Notes: a model not told the origin generated them from the letters alone. A stretch of 64,000 nucleotides of DNA from Noviherbaspirillum sedimenti (GCF_003590835.1 NZ_QYUQ01000002.1:4588001-4652000), one strand, 5' to 3'. Counted from the stretch's first letter, positions 30,904 through 40,064 are shown. Made by a program: numbers and translations.

Positions 30904-31146
30904 ATGGCCACTCTCACCGCAAGCGAAGCACGCGCAAACCTGTATCGCCTCATCGATCAGACTGCTGAGTCGCATGAGCCAATTCACATTGCCGGCAAGC
31001 GTACTGGCGCCGTTCTACTGTCGTCCGAAGACTGGCAGGCTATCCAGGAAACGCTCTTTCTCTTGTCGGTGCCAGGCATGCGTGAGTCCATCAAGGAAGG
31101 CATGGCTGAGCCTCTGGGTGAAAGCGCCAGGGAACTGGACTGGTGA
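30904..31146 (+). CDS. yefM: Antitoxin of the YefM/Phd family
   Basis: 80-residue antitoxin and repressor. The N-terminal DNA-binding fold starts MATLTASEARANLYRLIDQ; HIAGKRTGAVLLSSEDW is characteristic, and the C-terminal half (ETLFLLSVPGMRESIKEGM) is the toxin-binding segment. GTAGGAG lies before the ATG. Its stop overlaps the toxin start by three or four bases (GTGA), so translation is coupled and the antitoxin is made first. Confidence 0.95.
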   Translation: MATLTASEARANLYRLIDQTAESHEPIHIAGKRTGAVLLSSEDWQAIQETLFLLSVPGMRESIKEGMAEPLGESARELDW

Positions 31147-31406
31147 GTTGGCAGATCGTGTTTTCCAGGCATGCCGAGAAGGATGCAAAGAAACTGGCCG
31201 CTGCCGGCCTGAAAGCGAAGGCACAAGAGCTGTTGGCCGTGTTGGTCGCCGACCCGTTTCAGAATCCGCCTTCATACGAGAAGTTGGTCGGGGATCTTGC
31301 TGGTGCGTATTCGAGGCGCATCAATATTCAGCACCGCTTGGTCTATGAAGTGTTCGCAAATGAACGCATCGTTCGCGTCTTGCGAATGTGGTCGCACTAT
31401 GAGTGA
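31143..31406 (+). CDS. yoeB: Toxin of the Txe/YoeB family (ribosome-dependent mRNA interferase)
   Basis: 87-residue RelE-fold toxin that cleaves mRNA in the ribosomal A site. Start is GTG at 31143 overlapping the antitoxin stop. The RelE/YoeB residues are visible: GDLAGAYSRRINIQHRLVYEV with the catalytic Arg and Glu region, and the C-terminal WSHYE holding the conserved His-Tyr. The gene looks intact, so the pair is probably functional. Confidence 0.95.
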   Translation: MSWQIVFSRHAEKDAKKLAAAGLKAKAQELLAVLVADPFQNPPSYEKLVGDLAGAYSRRINIQHRLVYEVFANERIVRVLRMWSHYE

Positions 31407-31467
31407 GAGCGGGCTGGCAAATCCTCAAGTTCGTGCGGATTTCCCCCTGTTTGAATGCTAATCTCTT

Positions 31468-31531
31468 AAAAATCCTCATGAACGTGAAGATTTTTGGTGG
31501 TTAAATATCCGCTGCTATTTATCGGATATTT
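31468..31531. terminator. Two hairpins between yoeB and the convergent unknown gene
   Basis: AAAAATC (31468-31474) pairs with GATTTTT (31489-31495), and AAATATCCG (31503-31511) pairs perfectly with CGGATATTT (31523-31531). The first suits termination of yoeB; the second covers the stop codon of the convergent gene. Confidence 0.6.
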
Positions 31532-32144
31532 GACTGGGATCAGGCTTCGGTACGGACACAAAACCGCATTGCGCGGCCAGTCCGGCGCGCGCAATCCGCT
31601 GCACCGGCAGCCGCCGTTCGCCGTCGCGGAAATGCAGCGGACGGGGAGACTCTGCAGTCTCGACCAGCCAGTCCAGCAATTCCTCGTCACTGGCGGCAAG
31701 TTCGCCCGTTTCGCCCATGCGCAGCAGGCCCAGGCATTGCGCCATGTCGCGGTCGTCGACTTGCGCGACGATGTCCCCGCTTTGCAATATCAGCGTGCCA
31801 TCCTCATTCATCCAGGCGGAATCGATTTGCCCAAGCGCCGCGCCCGTCTGCAAGACGAAGCCTTGCTGCGGATCGGTACGGACAACATAGGGTGTCGCTT
31901 CGAGGTTGATATATACCCGCTGCGGCCCGTTCTGGAAATACCAGCGGCCTTGCTCATCGTGCGTGTAATTGCGGTTGATGAAGCCAAGCAGCGCCGTATT
32001 GACGATGCGCTCACCGGGAAGTTTGTTGGCCTGCGCCCGTTCATCACGCATGCGCCAGGCGCCGCGCGCATCCAGCGCCAGCCAGCCGTAGCAGTGCGGC
32101 ACATTGGGCCATTTGGCGATTGCCTGTTTGACGATTTCATCCAT
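31515..32144 (-). CDS. Conserved protein of unknown function
   Basis: 209-residue soluble protein starting MDEIVKQAIAKWPNVPHCYGWLALDARGAW, with RIVNTALLGFINRNYTHDEQGRWYFQNGPQRVY and LEATPYVVRT. This pattern is familiar from a DUF family common in Betaproteobacteria that I cannot name with certainty. No signal peptide, membrane segment or catalytic motif is obvious. It stands alone between the toxin pair and the hydrolase gene. Confidence 0.8.
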   Translation of the reverse strand: MDEIVKQAIAKWPNVPHCYGWLALDARGAWRMRDERAQANKLPGERIVNTALLGFINRNYTHDEQGRWYFQNGPQRVYINLEATPYVVRTDPQQGFVLQTGAALGQIDSAWMNEDGTLILQSGDIVAQVDDRDMAQCLGLLRMGETGELAASDEELLDWLVETAESPRPLHFRDGERRLPVQRIARAGLAAQCGFVSVPKPDPSQISDK

Positions 32145-32199
32145 AAGCGAATGCTACACCACCCCAGAAAAAGAAGCGCAGAAATAGGGCTGCCAATGT

Positions 32200-32253
32200 G
32201 CAGGCGCAGGCGCAGGTGCAGGTGCAGGCGCAGGAGCAGGAGCAGGGGCAGGC
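32200..32253. repeat. Hexanucleotide tandem repeat (GCAGGN, nine copies)
   Basis: Nine consecutive copies of GCAGGN (N is C, C, T, T, C, A, A, G, C) fill 32200-32253, between the unknown gene and the stop of the YheT-like hydrolase at 32258. The unit is a multiple of three and copy number could vary between strains. Confidence 0.9.
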
Positions 32254-32257
32254 ATGC

Positions 32258-33232
32258 TCAGGCGCAAGGAGCCGTGTCACCCTGCAGGAAACGCAGCATG
32301 CGCTGCGGCAGCCAGTCGAGCCGTCCCGGGAAAGGGCCGGTGGCAAAGCCGACATGACCGCCATATTTCGGAAAATCCAGGGTGACCGTCGGCGACGCCT
32401 TTTGCGGCAGATAGCGCGCCGGCAAGAAAGGATCGTTTTGCGCATTCATGACCAGGGTCGGGATGGTGATGTCCGACAGGACATGGCGGGCGCTGGCACG
32501 GTGCCAGTAATCCTCGGTATTGCGGTAGCCATGCAGCGGCGCGGTGACGATATTGTCGAATTCGTAGAGGTTGCGCGAACCCAGCATCACGTCGCGGTCG
32601 AACAGGCCGGGGAATTGCTGCAGCTTGGCCAGGCATTTGGGTTTCAGCGTGTTCAGGAACACCTGTGTGTAAATCATGTTGAGGCCGCGCGAGAGGGCGC
32701 CGCCGCCGCCGGCCAGGTCGAGCGGCGCCGAGATCGCGCAGGCGGCATCGACAAACCCGGCCTGGTGCTGCGATTCGCCGATCCAGCGCAGCAGGGCATT
32801 GGCGCCCAGCGAAACGCCGCAGGCATAGAACTTCGTGCTGCCACGGGCATCGGCAAGGCCCTTCAGGCGCCGCAGTACCCAGTCGATTTCCTCGGCATCG
32901 CCGGAATGGTAAAAGCGCGGCGCGCGGTTCAGTTCGCCCGAGCAGCCGCGGAAATGCGGTACCGCGCCAGACCAGCCGAGCGCGGCGATGTGCGCCATCA
33001 GCGCGCGGCTGTAATGGCTGGCGGAGGAGCCTTCAAGGCCATGGAACAGCACGATGAAGGGCTTACCGGCCTGGCCGTCGATGAAATCGATATCGACGAA
33101 GTCGCCGTCGGGCGCATCCCAGCGCTCGCGCCGGAAGGCCGCCGCCGGCTTGGCGATGGCGGTCGCCGGGTAGATGGTTTGCAGGTGGCCGCCCGGCAGC
33201 CAGCAGGGCGCGCTGTAAGTTGCGGAATTCAA
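32258..33232 (-). CDS. YheT-like alpha/beta hydrolase
   Basis: 324-residue hydrolase of the YheT/ABHD1-3 group. Typical features: WLPGGHLQTIYPA near the N-terminus, FIVLFHGLEGSSASHYSR, the nucleophile elbow GVSLGANALL with Ser, and FPKYGGHVGF with the catalytic His. The start is TTG at 33232, overlapping the stop of the upstream NTF2-like gene by four bases (TTGA); a longer frame upstream overlaps that gene and is a shadow. Substrate unknown; relatives act as carboxyl esterases. Confidence 0.9.
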   Translation of the reverse strand: MNSATYSAPCWLPGGHLQTIYPATAIAKPAAAFRRERWDAPDGDFVDIDFIDGQAGKPFIVLFHGLEGSSASHYSRALMAHIAALGWSGAVPHFRGCSGELNRAPRFYHSGDAEEIDWVLRRLKGLADARGSTKFYACGVSLGANALLRWIGESQHQAGFVDAACAISAPLDLAGGGGALSRGLNMIYTQVFLNTLKPKCLAKLQQFPGLFDRDVMLGSRNLYEFDNIVTAPLHGYRNTEDYWHRASARHVLSDITIPTLVMNAQNDPFLPARYLPQKASPTVTLDFPKYGGHVGFATGPFPGRLDWLPQRMLRFLQGDTAPCA

Positions 33233-33660
33233 TGTAGCACCGGCGCGGCGGATTGCGCCTCCGGCATCTTGCCAGGCGCGATGCTGGCATGGTGCATCGT
33301 CAGGCGCCAGCCGTGCGGCGTCTTCAGGTAGACATTGGTGGCGAGGATGTGCATGTCGCCGCCTTCGTGCGGGCCTGAGCCGACGTCTTCGATGACGTTG
33401 TGCACGGCGCTCATCAGGTTGTGCGCCGCGTGCAGTTGCACCGGGCGGATGTGCACGCCGCCGCGCTCGAAGATCGCTTCCCAGGAGGCGCGGATGGCAG
33501 CGTGGCCGACCAGGCGCGGCGCGCCCGGATGGATGCAGACGATTTCGTCGTCCTCGGCCCACAAGGCCATCAGGGCCTCGATGTCGGCGTGGCTGAGGGC
33601 GTCATAGTAGGCCGCTTCGACTTGCTCGACGGTACCCAACGGCTTATGTGACTTGGCCAT
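33229..33660 (-). CDS. SnoaL/NTF2-like family protein
   Basis: 143-residue small cone-fold protein (nuclear transport factor 2/ketosteroid isomerase type): TVEQVEAAYYDALSHADIEALMALWAEDDEIVCIHP, AIRASWEAIFERGG and WRLTMHHASI. The ATG at 33660 is preferred to a TTG at 33675. It is translationally coupled to the YheT-like hydrolase downstream and follows the zf-CHCC gene by 18 bases. Role unknown; such proteins bind or isomerise small molecules. Confidence 0.87.
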   Translation of the reverse strand: MAKSHKPLGTVEQVEAAYYDALSHADIEALMALWAEDDEIVCIHPGAPRLVGHAAIRASWEAIFERGGVHIRPVQLHAAHNLMSAVHNVIEDVGSGPHEGGDMHILATNVYLKTPHGWRLTMHHASIAPGKMPEAQSAAPVLH

Positions 33661-33678
33661 GGCGTTTTGCGGCAATGC

Positions 33679-33873
33679 TTAGTGGCCGGCGACGCTGGCG
33701 CCGGGCTTCAAGCGGTAGAGCGTGCCGCAGTATGGGCATTTCGCTTCGCCATGGGCATCCAGGTTGAGGAACACGCGCGGGTGCGAGGACCAGATCGGCA
33801 TGTTCGGGTTGGGGCAAAACAGGGCATGTGCGCCGTCGACTTCAACGGCTGTGGTTGCGGTGTTGTCACTCAT
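33679..33873 (-). CDS. zf-CHCC zinc-finger protein
   Basis: 64-residue protein with the zf-CHCC pattern: FCPNPNMPIWSSHPRVFLNL then KCPYCGTLYRL, giving Cys, His, Cys, Cys zinc ligands, like the mitochondrial complex I subunit NDUFS6. ATG 33873 follows the ilvE stop by 30 bases with GGAAAAG upstream. Function in bacteria is unknown. Very short but well supported by the conserved ligands. Confidence 0.9.
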   Translation of the reverse strand: MSDNTATTAVEVDGAHALFCPNPNMPIWSSHPRVFLNLDAHGEAKCPYCGTLYRLKPGASVAGH

Positions 33874-33903
33874 CGTACTTTTCCTTTACTCGTTTTATCA
33901 GAT

Positions 33904-34824
33904 TCAAACTTTGGCCAGCCAGTGCTGGTATTGGGGGGCTTCGCCGGCGACCACCTGGAAGAACAGTTTTTGCAGTTTTTCGGTGATGGGGCCGCGGCTG
34001 CCGCTGCCGATCTGGCGGTTGTCGAGTTCGCGGATCGGCGTGATTTCGGCGGCAGTGCCGGTGAAGAAGGCTTCGTCGGCGCAGTACACTTCATCGCGGG
34101 TGATGCGTTTCTCGATCACCTCGATGCCGTGGTCGCGCGCCAGCGTCAGCACGGCGTCGCGGGTGATGCCGTCGAGGCAGGAGGCGAGGTCGGGCGTGTA
34201 CAGCTTGCCGTTCCGGACTATAAAAAAATTCTCGCCCGAGCCTTCGGAGACATAACCTTCGGTGTCCAGCAGCAGTGCTTCGTCATAGCCGTCGGTCAGG
34301 GCTTCCTGGTTGGCCAGGATCGAGTTGATGTAATTGCCGGAGGCCTTGGCGCGCACCAGCATGACATTGACGTGGTGGCGCGCGAACGATGACGTCTTGA
34401 CGCGGATGCCCTTGCTCAGGCCTTCCTCGCCGAGGTAGGCGCCCCATTCCCAGGCGGCGACCGCGACGTGGATGGTGTTGCCCCTGGCCGAGACGCCGAG
34501 CTTTTCCGAGCCGATCCACACCAGCGGGCGGATGTAGCAGGATTCAAGTTTATTTTCGCGCACCACCTGGCGCTGCGCTTCCAGGACCGTGTCGAAGTCG
34601 AAGGGGATGGTCAGCTGAAAAATCTTGGCCGAATTGAACAGGCGGCGGGTATGTTCTTCCAGGCGGAAAATCGCCGTGCCTTGCGCCGTCTTGTAGGCGC
34701 GCACGCCTTCGAAGACCGCCATGCCGTAGTGCAGCGAATGGGTCAGCACATGGACTTTGGCATCGCGCCATTCGATCAGTTTGCCATCTTGCCAGATTTT
34801 GCCGTCGCGATCATCCATGGACAT
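33904..34824 (-). CDS. ilvE: Branched-chain amino acid aminotransferase
   Basis: PLP enzyme, last step of leucine, isoleucine and valine synthesis and first step of their breakdown. 306 residues: GKIWQDGKLIEWRDAKVHVLTHSLHYGMAVFEGVRAY, SCYIRPLVW, YINSILANQEAL, EGSGENFFIV and the terminal EITPIRELDNRQIG. GGGAGA lies six bases before ATG 34824. It heads a minus-strand run of four genes and is divergent from azlCD, a branched-chain amino acid exporter. Confidence 0.97.
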   Translation of the reverse strand: MSMDDRDGKIWQDGKLIEWRDAKVHVLTHSLHYGMAVFEGVRAYKTAQGTAIFRLEEHTRRLFNSAKIFQLTIPFDFDTVLEAQRQVVRENKLESCYIRPLVWIGSEKLGVSARGNTIHVAVAAWEWGAYLGEEGLSKGIRVKTSSFARHHVNVMLVRAKASGNYINSILANQEALTDGYDEALLLDTEGYVSEGSGENFFIVRNGKLYTPDLASCLDGITRDAVLTLARDHGIEVIEKRITRDEVYCADEAFFTGTAAEITPIRELDNRQIGSGSRGPITEKLQKLFFQVVAGEAPQYQHWLAKV

Positions 34825-34978
34825 GGTGATTCTCCCAGTAATGGTTTATGCAAAACCAAGATTTTACCCCGGATAGGGAGCTGAAAGAATCCACACGGCG
34901 ACAAGGCTTCCCCGGTAAAATGTGCCACTGGGCAATATAATGACCTGCCAAGTCTGGCGTGGGGCTGCAGTTTTGGAT

Positions 34979-35737
34979 ATGAAAAAATTAATATTCCGGC
35001 CGCCGGCCTTGGGTGTGCCGGCGTTGGAACGGGAGACATTCGGCGAAGCGGTGGCGCAAAGTACGCCCGCCATGGCCGGCATATTTGCCTGGGGCATGGT
35101 GACGGCCATGGCCATGCTCAAGGCTGGCTTGACGGTAGGGCAAACACTGGCCATGACCTTCATTGTCTATGCTGGGTCCGCCCAACTGGCGGCGCTGCCG
35201 TTAATTATTGCCAATGCCTCGGTCTGGGTGGTATTCGCCACTGCACTGGTGGTCAACCTGCGCTTCGTCATCTTCGCCGCCGCCATGGGGCCGCACCTGT
35301 CGCATTTGCCCTGGTATAAGCGTCTGTGGCACGGCTATTTGAATGGCGACCTCACCATGGCGCTGTTTTCCCAGCGCTTTGCTCCGCATACGCAGCCCGA
35401 ACCGCTGGGCAAGGAAGGCTATGTCGCCGGCATCAATTACATGAACTGGTGCGCCTGGCAATCCGGCTCGGTGCTCGGCATCCTGCTGGCCAGCCAGATC
35501 CCGCAGAGCTGGGGCATCGCCTTTGCCGGCACCCTGGCTTTGCTGGCGGTGCTGATTCCATTGACCATGAATGCCGCCGCGCTGGCGGGGGTGATTGTCG
35601 CGGTGGGCTTGGCGGTCGCGACCGTGCAATGGCCCTATCGCCTGGGCCTGTTGTTCGCGGTGCTGGGCGGCATGCTGGCAGCGATGGCGGTCGATTTATT
35701 CGCTGCGCGCCGCAAGGCAGGGGGGGCGGGCGCATGA
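34979..35737 (+). CDS. azlC: AzlC-type branched-chain amino acid exporter, large subunit
   Basis: 252-residue inner-membrane protein (about seven or eight hydrophobic segments) of the AzlC/YgaZ family, partner of AzlD/YgaH in exporting branched-chain amino acids. Family stretches: AQSTPAMAGIFAWGMVTAMAM, YAGSAQLAALPLI, VVNLRFVIFAAAMGPHL. The start ATG 34979 (MKKLIFRPP) is chosen over an upstream ATG at 34922. It overlaps azlD by four bases and lies divergent to ilvE, suggesting linked branched-chain amino acid homeostasis. Confidence 0.93.
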   Translation: MKKLIFRPPALGVPALERETFGEAVAQSTPAMAGIFAWGMVTAMAMLKAGLTVGQTLAMTFIVYAGSAQLAALPLIIANASVWVVFATALVVNLRFVIFAAAMGPHLSHLPWYKRLWHGYLNGDLTMALFSQRFAPHTQPEPLGKEGYVAGINYMNWCAWQSGSVLGILLASQIPQSWGIAFAGTLALLAVLIPLTMNAAALAGVIVAVGLAVATVQWPYRLGLLFAVLGGMLAAMAVDLFAARRKAGGAGA

Positions 35738-36072
35738 TGGAGAGCATCGATATCTGGATTTGCATTGCCCTGATGTTTATTGCCACGGTGCTGACGCGCA
35801 GCTCCTTTTTCATGCTGGGGGACGCAGTCAAGCTGCCGGGCTGGGTAAAGCATGCCTTGCGTTATGCGCCGGCGGCGGCGCTGGCGGCAACCATCGCCCC
35901 CGATATTTTGATGACGACAGGAAGTTCGGGAAATTTGACTCTGACCCTGATTAATCCGAAGTTGCTGGCGGCGGTGGGGGCAGCGGTGTTCTTTATGGCA
36001 ACACGGCACATGCTGGGAACGATTGCCGTGGGCATGGCGCTATTTACGGTATCGCGCCTGTGGTTAAGTTGA
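35734..36072 (+). CDS. azlD: AzlD-type branched-chain amino acid exporter, small subunit
   Basis: 112-residue membrane protein with about four hydrophobic helices: IALMFIATVLTRSSFFMLGD, VKHALRYAPAAALAATIAPDIL. The R-Y-P-A-A pattern is typical of AzlD/YgaH. ATG 35734 overlaps the azlC stop (ATGA); another ATG follows at 35737. The long open frame upstream is a shadow of azlC. Confidence 0.92.
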   Translation: MMESIDIWICIALMFIATVLTRSSFFMLGDAVKLPGWVKHALRYAPAAALAATIAPDILMTTGSSGNLTLTLINPKLLAAVGAAVFFMATRHMLGTIAVGMALFTVSRLWLS

Positions 36073-36198
36073 GTCATCGGGCTGAACCATCGGGCTGAAT
36101 TGTGCCGGCTTTGCCGGCCAGACGGGGTATGGCTTTTTTGCGGGGTCTCTGTGGGGTAAAATGGTGGTTTTTCCATTTTTCGCGATTCACGGGGATTT

Positions 36199-37392
36199 AT
36201 GCAATTCAAACGCCTGGCCGATTTGTGCGCCAACCAGCAACTGCAGGGCAAGCGCGTCTTCATTCGCGCCGATCTCAACGTGCCGCAGGACGATGCCGGC
36301 AATATCACCGAAGATACCCGCATCCGCGCCTCGGTGCCGGCGATCCGCATGGCGCTCGACGCCGGCGCCGCCGTCATGGTGACCTCGCACCTGGGCCGTC
36401 CGACCGAAGGCGAATTCAAGCCGCAAGACTCGCTGGCGCCGATCGCGTCGCGTTTGACCGACTTGCTGGGCCAGCCGGTGGAGTTGCGGCAGAACTGGGT
36501 CGATGGCGTCGAAGTCGCGCCGGGCCAGGTGGTGTTGCTGGAAAACTGCCGCGTCAACAAGGGCGAGAAAAAGAACAGCGATGAACTGGCGCAGAAAATG
36601 GCCAGCCTGTGCGACGTGTACGTCAACGATGCCTTCGGTACTGCGCACCGCGCCGAAGCCACCACCCATGGCATGGCAAAATATGCCCCGGTGGCGTGTG
36701 CCGGCCCCTTGCTGGCGGCCGAGCTCGATGCCTTGGGCAAGGCCCTGGGCCAGCCGGCGCGTCCGCTGGTGGCGATTGTGGCCGGCTCCAAGGTTTCGAC
36801 CAAGCTCTCCATTCTGGAGTCGCTGGCCGACAAGGTGGATAATCTGATCGTCGGCGGTGGCATTGCCAATACCTTTCTGCTGGCAGCCGGCCTGAAGATC
36901 GGCAAATCGCTGGCCGAAGCCGACCTGGTGGCGGACGCCAAACGCATTATCGACAAGATGGCGGCACGCGGCGCCTCGGTGCCGATTCCGGTGGATGTGG
37001 TGTGCGCCAAGGAATTCGCGCCGAACGCCGTGGCCACCATCAAGGCCGTAGCGGATGTGACCGACGACGACATGATTCTCGATATCGGCCCGCAAACCGC
37101 GGCGCAACTGGCGCAACAAATCGCGCAAGCCGGCACCATCGTCTGGAACGGCCCGGTCGGCGTGTTCGAATTCGACCAGTTTGCCGGCGGCACCAAGACC
37201 CTGGCGCAGGCAATCGCCGCTTCCAAGGCGTTTTCGATCGCCGGCGGCGGCGATACCCTGGCGGCGATCGCCAAGTACGAGATCGCCGACAAGATCGGTT
37301 ATATCTCGACCGGCGGCGGCGCCTTCCTGGAATTCCTGGAAGGTAAGACCCTGCCGGCAGTGGCGGTGCTGCAGGAACGCGCCGCAGCCTGA
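36199..37392 (+). CDS. pgk: Phosphoglycerate kinase
   Basis: Glycolytic enzyme producing ATP and 3-phosphoglycerate, or the reverse in gluconeogenesis. 397 residues: [62 protein letters not shown], and the C-terminal GGGDTLAAI with [22 protein letters not shown] precedes the ATG. pyk and fba follow in the same direction, forming a carbon-metabolism cluster. Confidence 0.98.
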   Translation: MQFKRLADLCANQQLQGKRVFIRADLNVPQDDAGNITEDTRIRASVPAIRMALDAGAAVMVTSHLGRPTEGEFKPQDSLAPIASRLTDLLGQPVELRQNWVDGVEVAPGQVVLLENCRVNKGEKKNSDELAQKMASLCDVYVNDAFGTAHRAEATTHGMAKYAPVACAGPLLAAELDALGKALGQPARPLVAIVAGSKVSTKLSILESLADKVDNLIVGGGIANTFLLAAGLKIGKSLAEADLVADAKRIIDKMAARGASVPIPVDVVCAKEFAPNAVATIKAVADVTDDDMILDIGPQTAAQLAQQIAQAGTIVWNGPVGVFEFDQFAGGTKTLAQAIAASKAFSIAGGGDTLAAIAKYEIADKIGYISTGGGAFLEFLEGKTLPAVAVLQERAAA

Positions 37393-37406
37393 TCAGCCAG
37401 ATGAAG

Positions 37407-37427
37407 CGGGCATGCCTGGCATGCCCG
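37407..37427 (+). repeat. Palindrome between pgk and pyk
   Basis: CGGGCATGCC (37407-37416) and GGCATGCCCG (37418-37427) form a near-perfect 21-base palindrome. A T-rich stretch (TCCCTTGACTCTTTT) follows. It could be a weak terminator or a protein site. Confidence 0.5.
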
Positions 37428-37461
37428 TCCCTTGACTCTTTTAATAGACAACACTATCCGC

Positions 37462-38895
37462 ATGCGCCGCGCCACCAAAATTGTTGCCACCATCGGTCCC
37501 GTATCGAGCGACCTGGAAACCCTGACCCGCATGATCCAGGCGGGCGTGGATGTCGTTCGCCTGAATTTTTCGCATGGCAAGGCGCAAGACCATATTGACC
37601 GCGCCCGCCTGGTGCGCGAAGCGGCGCAGGCCTGCGGGCGCGAAGTAGCCATCATGGCCGATTTGCAGGGACCGAAGATTCGCGTCGGCAAATTCGAGCA
37701 TGGCAAGATCATGCTGGAAAAAGGCGCGAAATTCGTGCTGGACGCCACCTGCGAACTCGGCAACCAGGAACAGGTCGGCCTCGATTACAAGGAATTGCCG
37801 CGTGACCTGAAGCCACATGACGTGCTGTTGCTGAACGATGGCCTGATCGTGCTGGTAGTCGACAAGGTCATCGGCAGCGCCATCCACACTACCGTGAAAA
37901 TCGGCGGCGAACTCTCCAACAACAAGGGCATCAACCGCCAGGGCGGCGGCTTGTCGGCGCCGGCGCTGACCGCCAAGGACATGGAAGACGTCAAGACGGC
38001 GATGGCCATGCAGGCCGATTACGTCGCCGTGTCCTTCCCCAAGAATGCCGCCGACATGATCATGGCGCGCCAGCTGGCCAATATCGCCGGCGAGGCGCAT
38101 CGACACAAGCCGATGATGATTGCCAAGATCGAGCGTGCCGAAGCGATCCCTGCCTTGCAGGAAATCCTCGACGCCTCCGACGGCATCATGGTGGCGCGCG
38201 GCGACCTCGCGGTGGAAGTCGGCAATGCCGCCGTGCCGGCGTTGCAAAAGCGCATGATCAAAATGGCGCGCGCCTCCAACAAGGTGGCGATTACCGCGAC
38301 GCAAATGATGGAGTCGATGATCGTCAATGCGATCCCGACCCGCGCCGAAGTCTCGGACGTCGCCAATGCGGTGCTGGACGGCACCGATGCAGTGATGACT
38401 TCGGCCGAAACCGCTTCCGGCCGCTATCCCGTGGAAACCGTGGAAGCCATGGCAGCGATTTGCCAGGAAGCCGAAAAGTCGGAAGACTATACGCTCGACG
38501 GCGATTTCCTGAACAAGACCTTTACCCGCATCGATCAGTCGATCGCGTATGGCGCCCTGTTCACCGCCCACCATCTGGGTGTCAAAGCCATCGTCGCCCT
38601 GACCGAATCCGGTTCCACTGCGCTATGGATGAGCCGTTATGACATCGCCATTCCCATCCTGGCGATGACCCATGTGCTGGGTACCCAGCGCAAGGCGTCC
38701 CTGTACCGCAACGTGCAGACCTTCGAAATGAACCATTCGCTTGATAGCGAAGCCGTCATGAAAGCGGCAGAAGATCTGCTGCTGGCCAAAGGCCTGGTGC
38801 AAAAAGGTGACATGATCGTGGTGACATGGGGCGAGCCGATGGGCCAGGTCGGCGGCACCAATGCCCTGAAGATCATGCGGGTCGGGGAAAACTGA
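37462..38895 (+). CDS. pyk: Pyruvate kinase
   Basis: Transfers phosphate from PEP to ADP. 477 residues from ATG 37462 (MRRATKIVATIGPVS): ATIGP start, VRLNFSHGKAQDH, IMADLQGPKIRVGKFE, LSAPALTAKD, MIAKIERAEAI, the signature GIMVARGDLAVEVG, MMESMIVNAIPTRAEVSDVANAVLDGTDAVMTSAETASG in the usual order (key motifs TRAEVSDVANAVLDG and MTSAETASG), and a C-terminal effector domain. Type II (long) pyruvate kinase size. Confidence 0.97.
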   Translation: MRRATKIVATIGPVSSDLETLTRMIQAGVDVVRLNFSHGKAQDHIDRARLVREAAQACGREVAIMADLQGPKIRVGKFEHGKIMLEKGAKFVLDATCELGNQEQVGLDYKELPRDLKPHDVLLLNDGLIVLVVDKVIGSAIHTTVKIGGELSNNKGINRQGGGLSAPALTAKDMEDVKTAMAMQADYVAVSFPKNAADMIMARQLANIAGEAHRHKPMMIAKIERAEAIPALQEILDASDGIMVARGDLAVEVGNAAVPALQKRMIKMARASNKVAITATQMMESMIVNAIPTRAEVSDVANAVLDGTDAVMTSAETASGRYPVETVEAMAAICQEAEKSEDYTLDGDFLNKTFTRIDQSIAYGALFTAHHLGVKAIVALTESGSTALWMSRYDIAIPILAMTHVLGTQRKASLYRNVQTFEMNHSLDSEAVMKAAEDLLLAKGLVQKGDMIVVTWGEPMGQVGGTNALKIMRVGEN

Positions 38896-38935
38896 TAACA
38901 CTGATTTTTTGATTTGATTATTTGGGAGAATTACC

Positions 38936-40000
38936 ATGCCACTCGTATCGATGCGCCAGCTGCTCGACCACGCCGCCGAAAACGGCTACGGTTTGCCTGC
39001 ATTCAACGTCAACAACCTGGAACAGGTTTCCGCCATCATGGCTGCAGCCGACGAAGTCGGCGCGCCGGTGATCATGCAAGCCTCGGCGGGCGCCCGTAAG
39101 TATGCCGGCGAAGCCTTCCTGCGCCACCTGATCTCGGCGGCCGTGGAAGCCTATCCGCATATCCCTGTCGTGATGCATCAGGATCACGGCCAGTCGCCGG
39201 CAGTCTGCATGGCGGCGATCAAGTCCGGCTTTACTTCGGTGATGATGGATGGCTCGCTGACGGAAGACGGCAAGACGGTCGCCAGCTATGAATACAACGT
39301 CGAAGTCTCGCGCGAAGTGGTGAAGTTCTCGCATTCGATCGGCGTCACCGTCGAAGCCGAACTGGGCGTGCTCGGCTCGCTGGAAACCATGAAGGGCGAC
39401 AAGGAAGACGGCCACGGCGCCGAAGGCACCATGACCCGCGAGCAGCTGCTGACCGACGTCGCCCAGGCTGCTGACTTCGTCAAACAGACCCAGTGCGACG
39501 CCCTGGCGATTGCCATCGGCACCTCGCATGGCGCCTACAAGTTTTCGCGCAAGCCCACCGGCGACATTCTGGCGATCGACCGCATCAAGGAAATCCACGC
39601 CCGCATTCCCAACACTCACCTGGTGATGCACGGCTCCTCCTCGGTGCCGCAGGAATTGCTGGCCATCATCCGCGAATTCGGCGGCGACATGAAGGAAACC
39701 TACGGCGTGCCGGTCGAGGAAATCCAGGAAGGCATCAAGCACGGCGTACGCAAGATCAATATCGACACCGATATCCGCCTGGCCATGACCGCGGCGATCC
39801 GCCGTTACCTGTTCGAGAATCCGTCCAAGTTCGATCCGCGCGATTACCTGAAGCCGGCGCGTGAAGCCGCGATGCAGATCTGCAAGGCGCGTTACCTGCA
39901 GTTCGGTTGCGAAGGCCAGGCTGCCAAGATCAAGCCGCTGTCGCTGGACAAGATCGCAGAGAAGTACAAGAAGGGCGAACTTTCGCAAATCGTGCAGTAA
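38936..40000 (+). CDS. fba: Class II fructose-bisphosphate aldolase
   Basis: Zinc-dependent aldolase cleaving FBP to DHAP and G3P. 354 residues, [57 protein letters not shown] with the zinc-binding His, [17 protein letters not shown] and [10 protein letters not shown]. The pattern is that of the subtype used also in the Calvin cycle (CbbA-like), but no other Calvin genes are here. GGGAGA lies six bases before the ATG. Confidence 0.97.
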   Translation: MPLVSMRQLLDHAAENGYGLPAFNVNNLEQVSAIMAAADEVGAPVIMQASAGARKYAGEAFLRHLISAAVEAYPHIPVVMHQDHGQSPAVCMAAIKSGFTSVMMDGSLTEDGKTVASYEYNVEVSREVVKFSHSIGVTVEAELGVLGSLETMKGDKEDGHGAEGTMTREQLLTDVAQAADFVKQTQCDALAIAIGTSHGAYKFSRKPTGDILAIDRIKEIHARIPNTHLVMHGSSSVPQELLAIIREFGGDMKETYGVPVEEIQEGIKHGVRKINIDTDIRLAMTAAIRRYLFENPSKFDPRDYLKPAREAAMQICKARYLQFGCEGQAAKIKPLSLDKIAEKYKKGELSQIVQ

Positions 40001-40021
40001 GCATTTGCCGGTTCCTCAATT

Positions 40022-40045
40022 GGCCGGCGGCGCAGGCTGCCGGCC
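40022..40045 (+). repeat. Inverted repeat between fba and purC
   Basis: GGCCGGC (40022-40028) pairs with GCCGGCC (40039-40045) around a ten-base loop. There is no T tract, so it is a weak terminator at best. Confidence 0.4.
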
Positions 40046-40064
40046 CAGCATCAAGATAATTCCC

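Noticed and set aside
32137..32445. Cys-rich frame over the hexamer repeat
   Set aside because: Product is an artefact of GCAGGN translated in one frame; overlaps the hydrolase gene.
36075..36099. 12-base direct repeat CATCGGGCTGAA upstream of pgk
   Set aside because: Only two copies, no palindrome or promoter link; probably a small duplication.
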